A DNA stretch of 64,000 bases from Trichocoleus sp. FACHB-40 (lineage in GTDB: Bacteria > Cyanobacteriota > Cyanobacteriia > Cyanobacteriales > FACHB-T130), in NCBI RefSeq assembly GCF_014695915.1, contig NZ_JACJPF010000056.1, positions 1 to 64,000 of the forward strand. Reading direction: 5' to 3'. Made by a program: the position numbers and the translations under genes. Shown piece by piece: positions 63,346 to 64,000 of the stretch; the stretch's first letter is position 1; the number at the start of each line of letters is the position of its first letter. Under the pieces are notes generated by a model that was not told the DNA's origin, searched no databases, and worked only from the letters and a program-made list of their open reading frames with translations.

Positions 63346-64000
63346 GAGCCTAAATTACCGGGATAAGTTCCATAGAGAGCTAAAGTGGTTGCGGGCATCC
63401 ACAAATTATATTTATTTAGGGATGATGGTAGTGTAACATTTAGCTTAGATGCAATTAGGGGTAAGGGGAAAGCATGAGGGTAAGGTAAAGTTTTAATGTT
63501 TTTTAATCCTATCCGCTTCATTAAAACGGACAAAGATTTTTTATCAAAGTAAAGTATATGCTCTGGTATTTTAAATGAGGGCCAGCGATCGCGCATAATA
63601 TATCGCCAGAAACTACCCATATTTGGAGTAGCTATAACCATTTTCCCACCCGGCTTTAAATGTGTAGCAAGTTCTTCCAGAAATAGCTGCGGTTGATAAA
63701 CGTGTTCTATGACTTGGGTAGCGATAATACAATCAAAATTTCTGTCTGGGGGAACTCGATCAACTCCTCCTTGATAAACCAATTCTGCTCTAGTTTTGGC
63801 TTTTTCAACTGCTTGGGGAGAAAAGTCAGTTCCAACCCTGAAGTTAAAGAAATGTTTCGCTTCGTCTAGTAAATAGCCATAACCGCAGCCTACTTCTAGC
63901 AACGAACCGCCTGTTATCTCGTGCTTCTTCATATTTATCATCAAGCGGCGAAAGGTGGCGCGTAAGGCTGGTTCTTGTTCAGCGTAGCTTTGATAACCAG
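63342..64000 (-). CDS. class I SAM-dependent methyltransferase, 5' end beyond the window
   Basis: The frame continues past the right edge; the visible part is about 219 residues. Motif I is GGSLLEVGCGYGYLLDEAKHF, followed by ATQVIEHVYQPQLFLEELATHLKPGGKMVIATPN, which has motif II/III character. Upstream of the Met at 63944 the frame stays open (for example YQSYAEQEPALRATFRRLM), so 63944 is not the true start. Probably methylates a sugar or lipid in the polysaccharide pathway (inference from the operon). Confidence 0.85.
   Translation of the reverse strand, partial: GYQSYAEQEPALRATFRRLMINMKKHEITGGSLLEVGCGYGYLLDEAKHFFNFRVGTDFSPQAVEKAKTRAELVYQGGVDRVPPDRNFDCIIATQVIEHVYQPQLFLEELATHLKPGGKMVIATPNMGSFWRYIMRDRWPSFKIPEHILYFDKKSLSVLMKRIGLKNIKTLPYPHAFPLPLIASKLNVTLPSSLNKYNLWMPATTLALYGTYPGNLGS

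Overview
The window is chromosomal DNA from a cyanobacterium, most likely a filamentous one. Direct signs are the tiny photosystem genes psbK and psaM, a Psb32-like TPM protein, a beta-carbonic anhydrase, a carotenoid oxygenase, very frequent GCGATCGC (HIP1) octamers, and short tandem heptamer repeats between genes. A small secreted protein carrying the RGSGR pentapeptide (PatX type, 24150-24362) points to a filamentous lineage with HetR-type patterning. The genus cannot be fixed from sequence alone. No rRNA, tRNA or CRISPR array was found.

Layout. 1-600: edge fragment of a transposase. 0.6-15 kb: a transglutaminase/beta-propeller protein, two tandem DUF928 exported proteins, a two-partner-secretion outer membrane transporter, then tgt, cobS and a PPC-domain protein, and a 1.1-kaa secreted protein joining a haemagglutinin-type secretion domain to a CHAT (caspase-like) domain. 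15-24 kb: housekeeping and photosynthesis genes (psbK, GST, TPR, psaM, TerC, ndk, ddl, miaB). 24-30 kb: patX, carotenoid oxygenase, carbonic anhydrase and a NACHT STAND ATPase with an unusual hexamer-encoded Ala-X tract. 30.5-35 kb: an RTX/PPC protein, then a minus-strand cluster of an MNIO (DUF692) oxidase, a partner protein and a membrane protein ending in a Gly/Cys tail. 35-46 kb: ion channel, DUF427, dapB, cobH, psb32, rhomboid, small envelope/stress proteins and two exported proteins. 46-58 kb: scpA, a sugar nucleotidyltransferase, a zinc uptake pair (znuC, znuA) with a Zur-like operator but no permease gene, an SLH/OprB porin, recF, a P2-type cation ATPase and a lipid kinase. 58-64 kb: a tightly overlapping minus-strand polysaccharide operon (methyltransferase, GT2, GtrA, GDP-mannose dehydratase, GT4) with a further GT4, running off the right edge.

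The best candidates for something poorly described are the MNIO + partner + Cys-rich-tail membrane protein cluster (probable peptide or protein thiol modification in the membrane), the secreted CHAT protein with its likely TpsB exporter, the NACHT protein with a repeat-encoded alternating-alanine segment, and patX with an operator-like 17-bp palindrome upstream. Two families of short mobile-like repeats (about 80-120 bp) are scattered in the intergenic regions, and intergenic-type repeats have entered several reading frames (recF, ddl, a glycosyltransferase, the CHAT gene) without breaking them.
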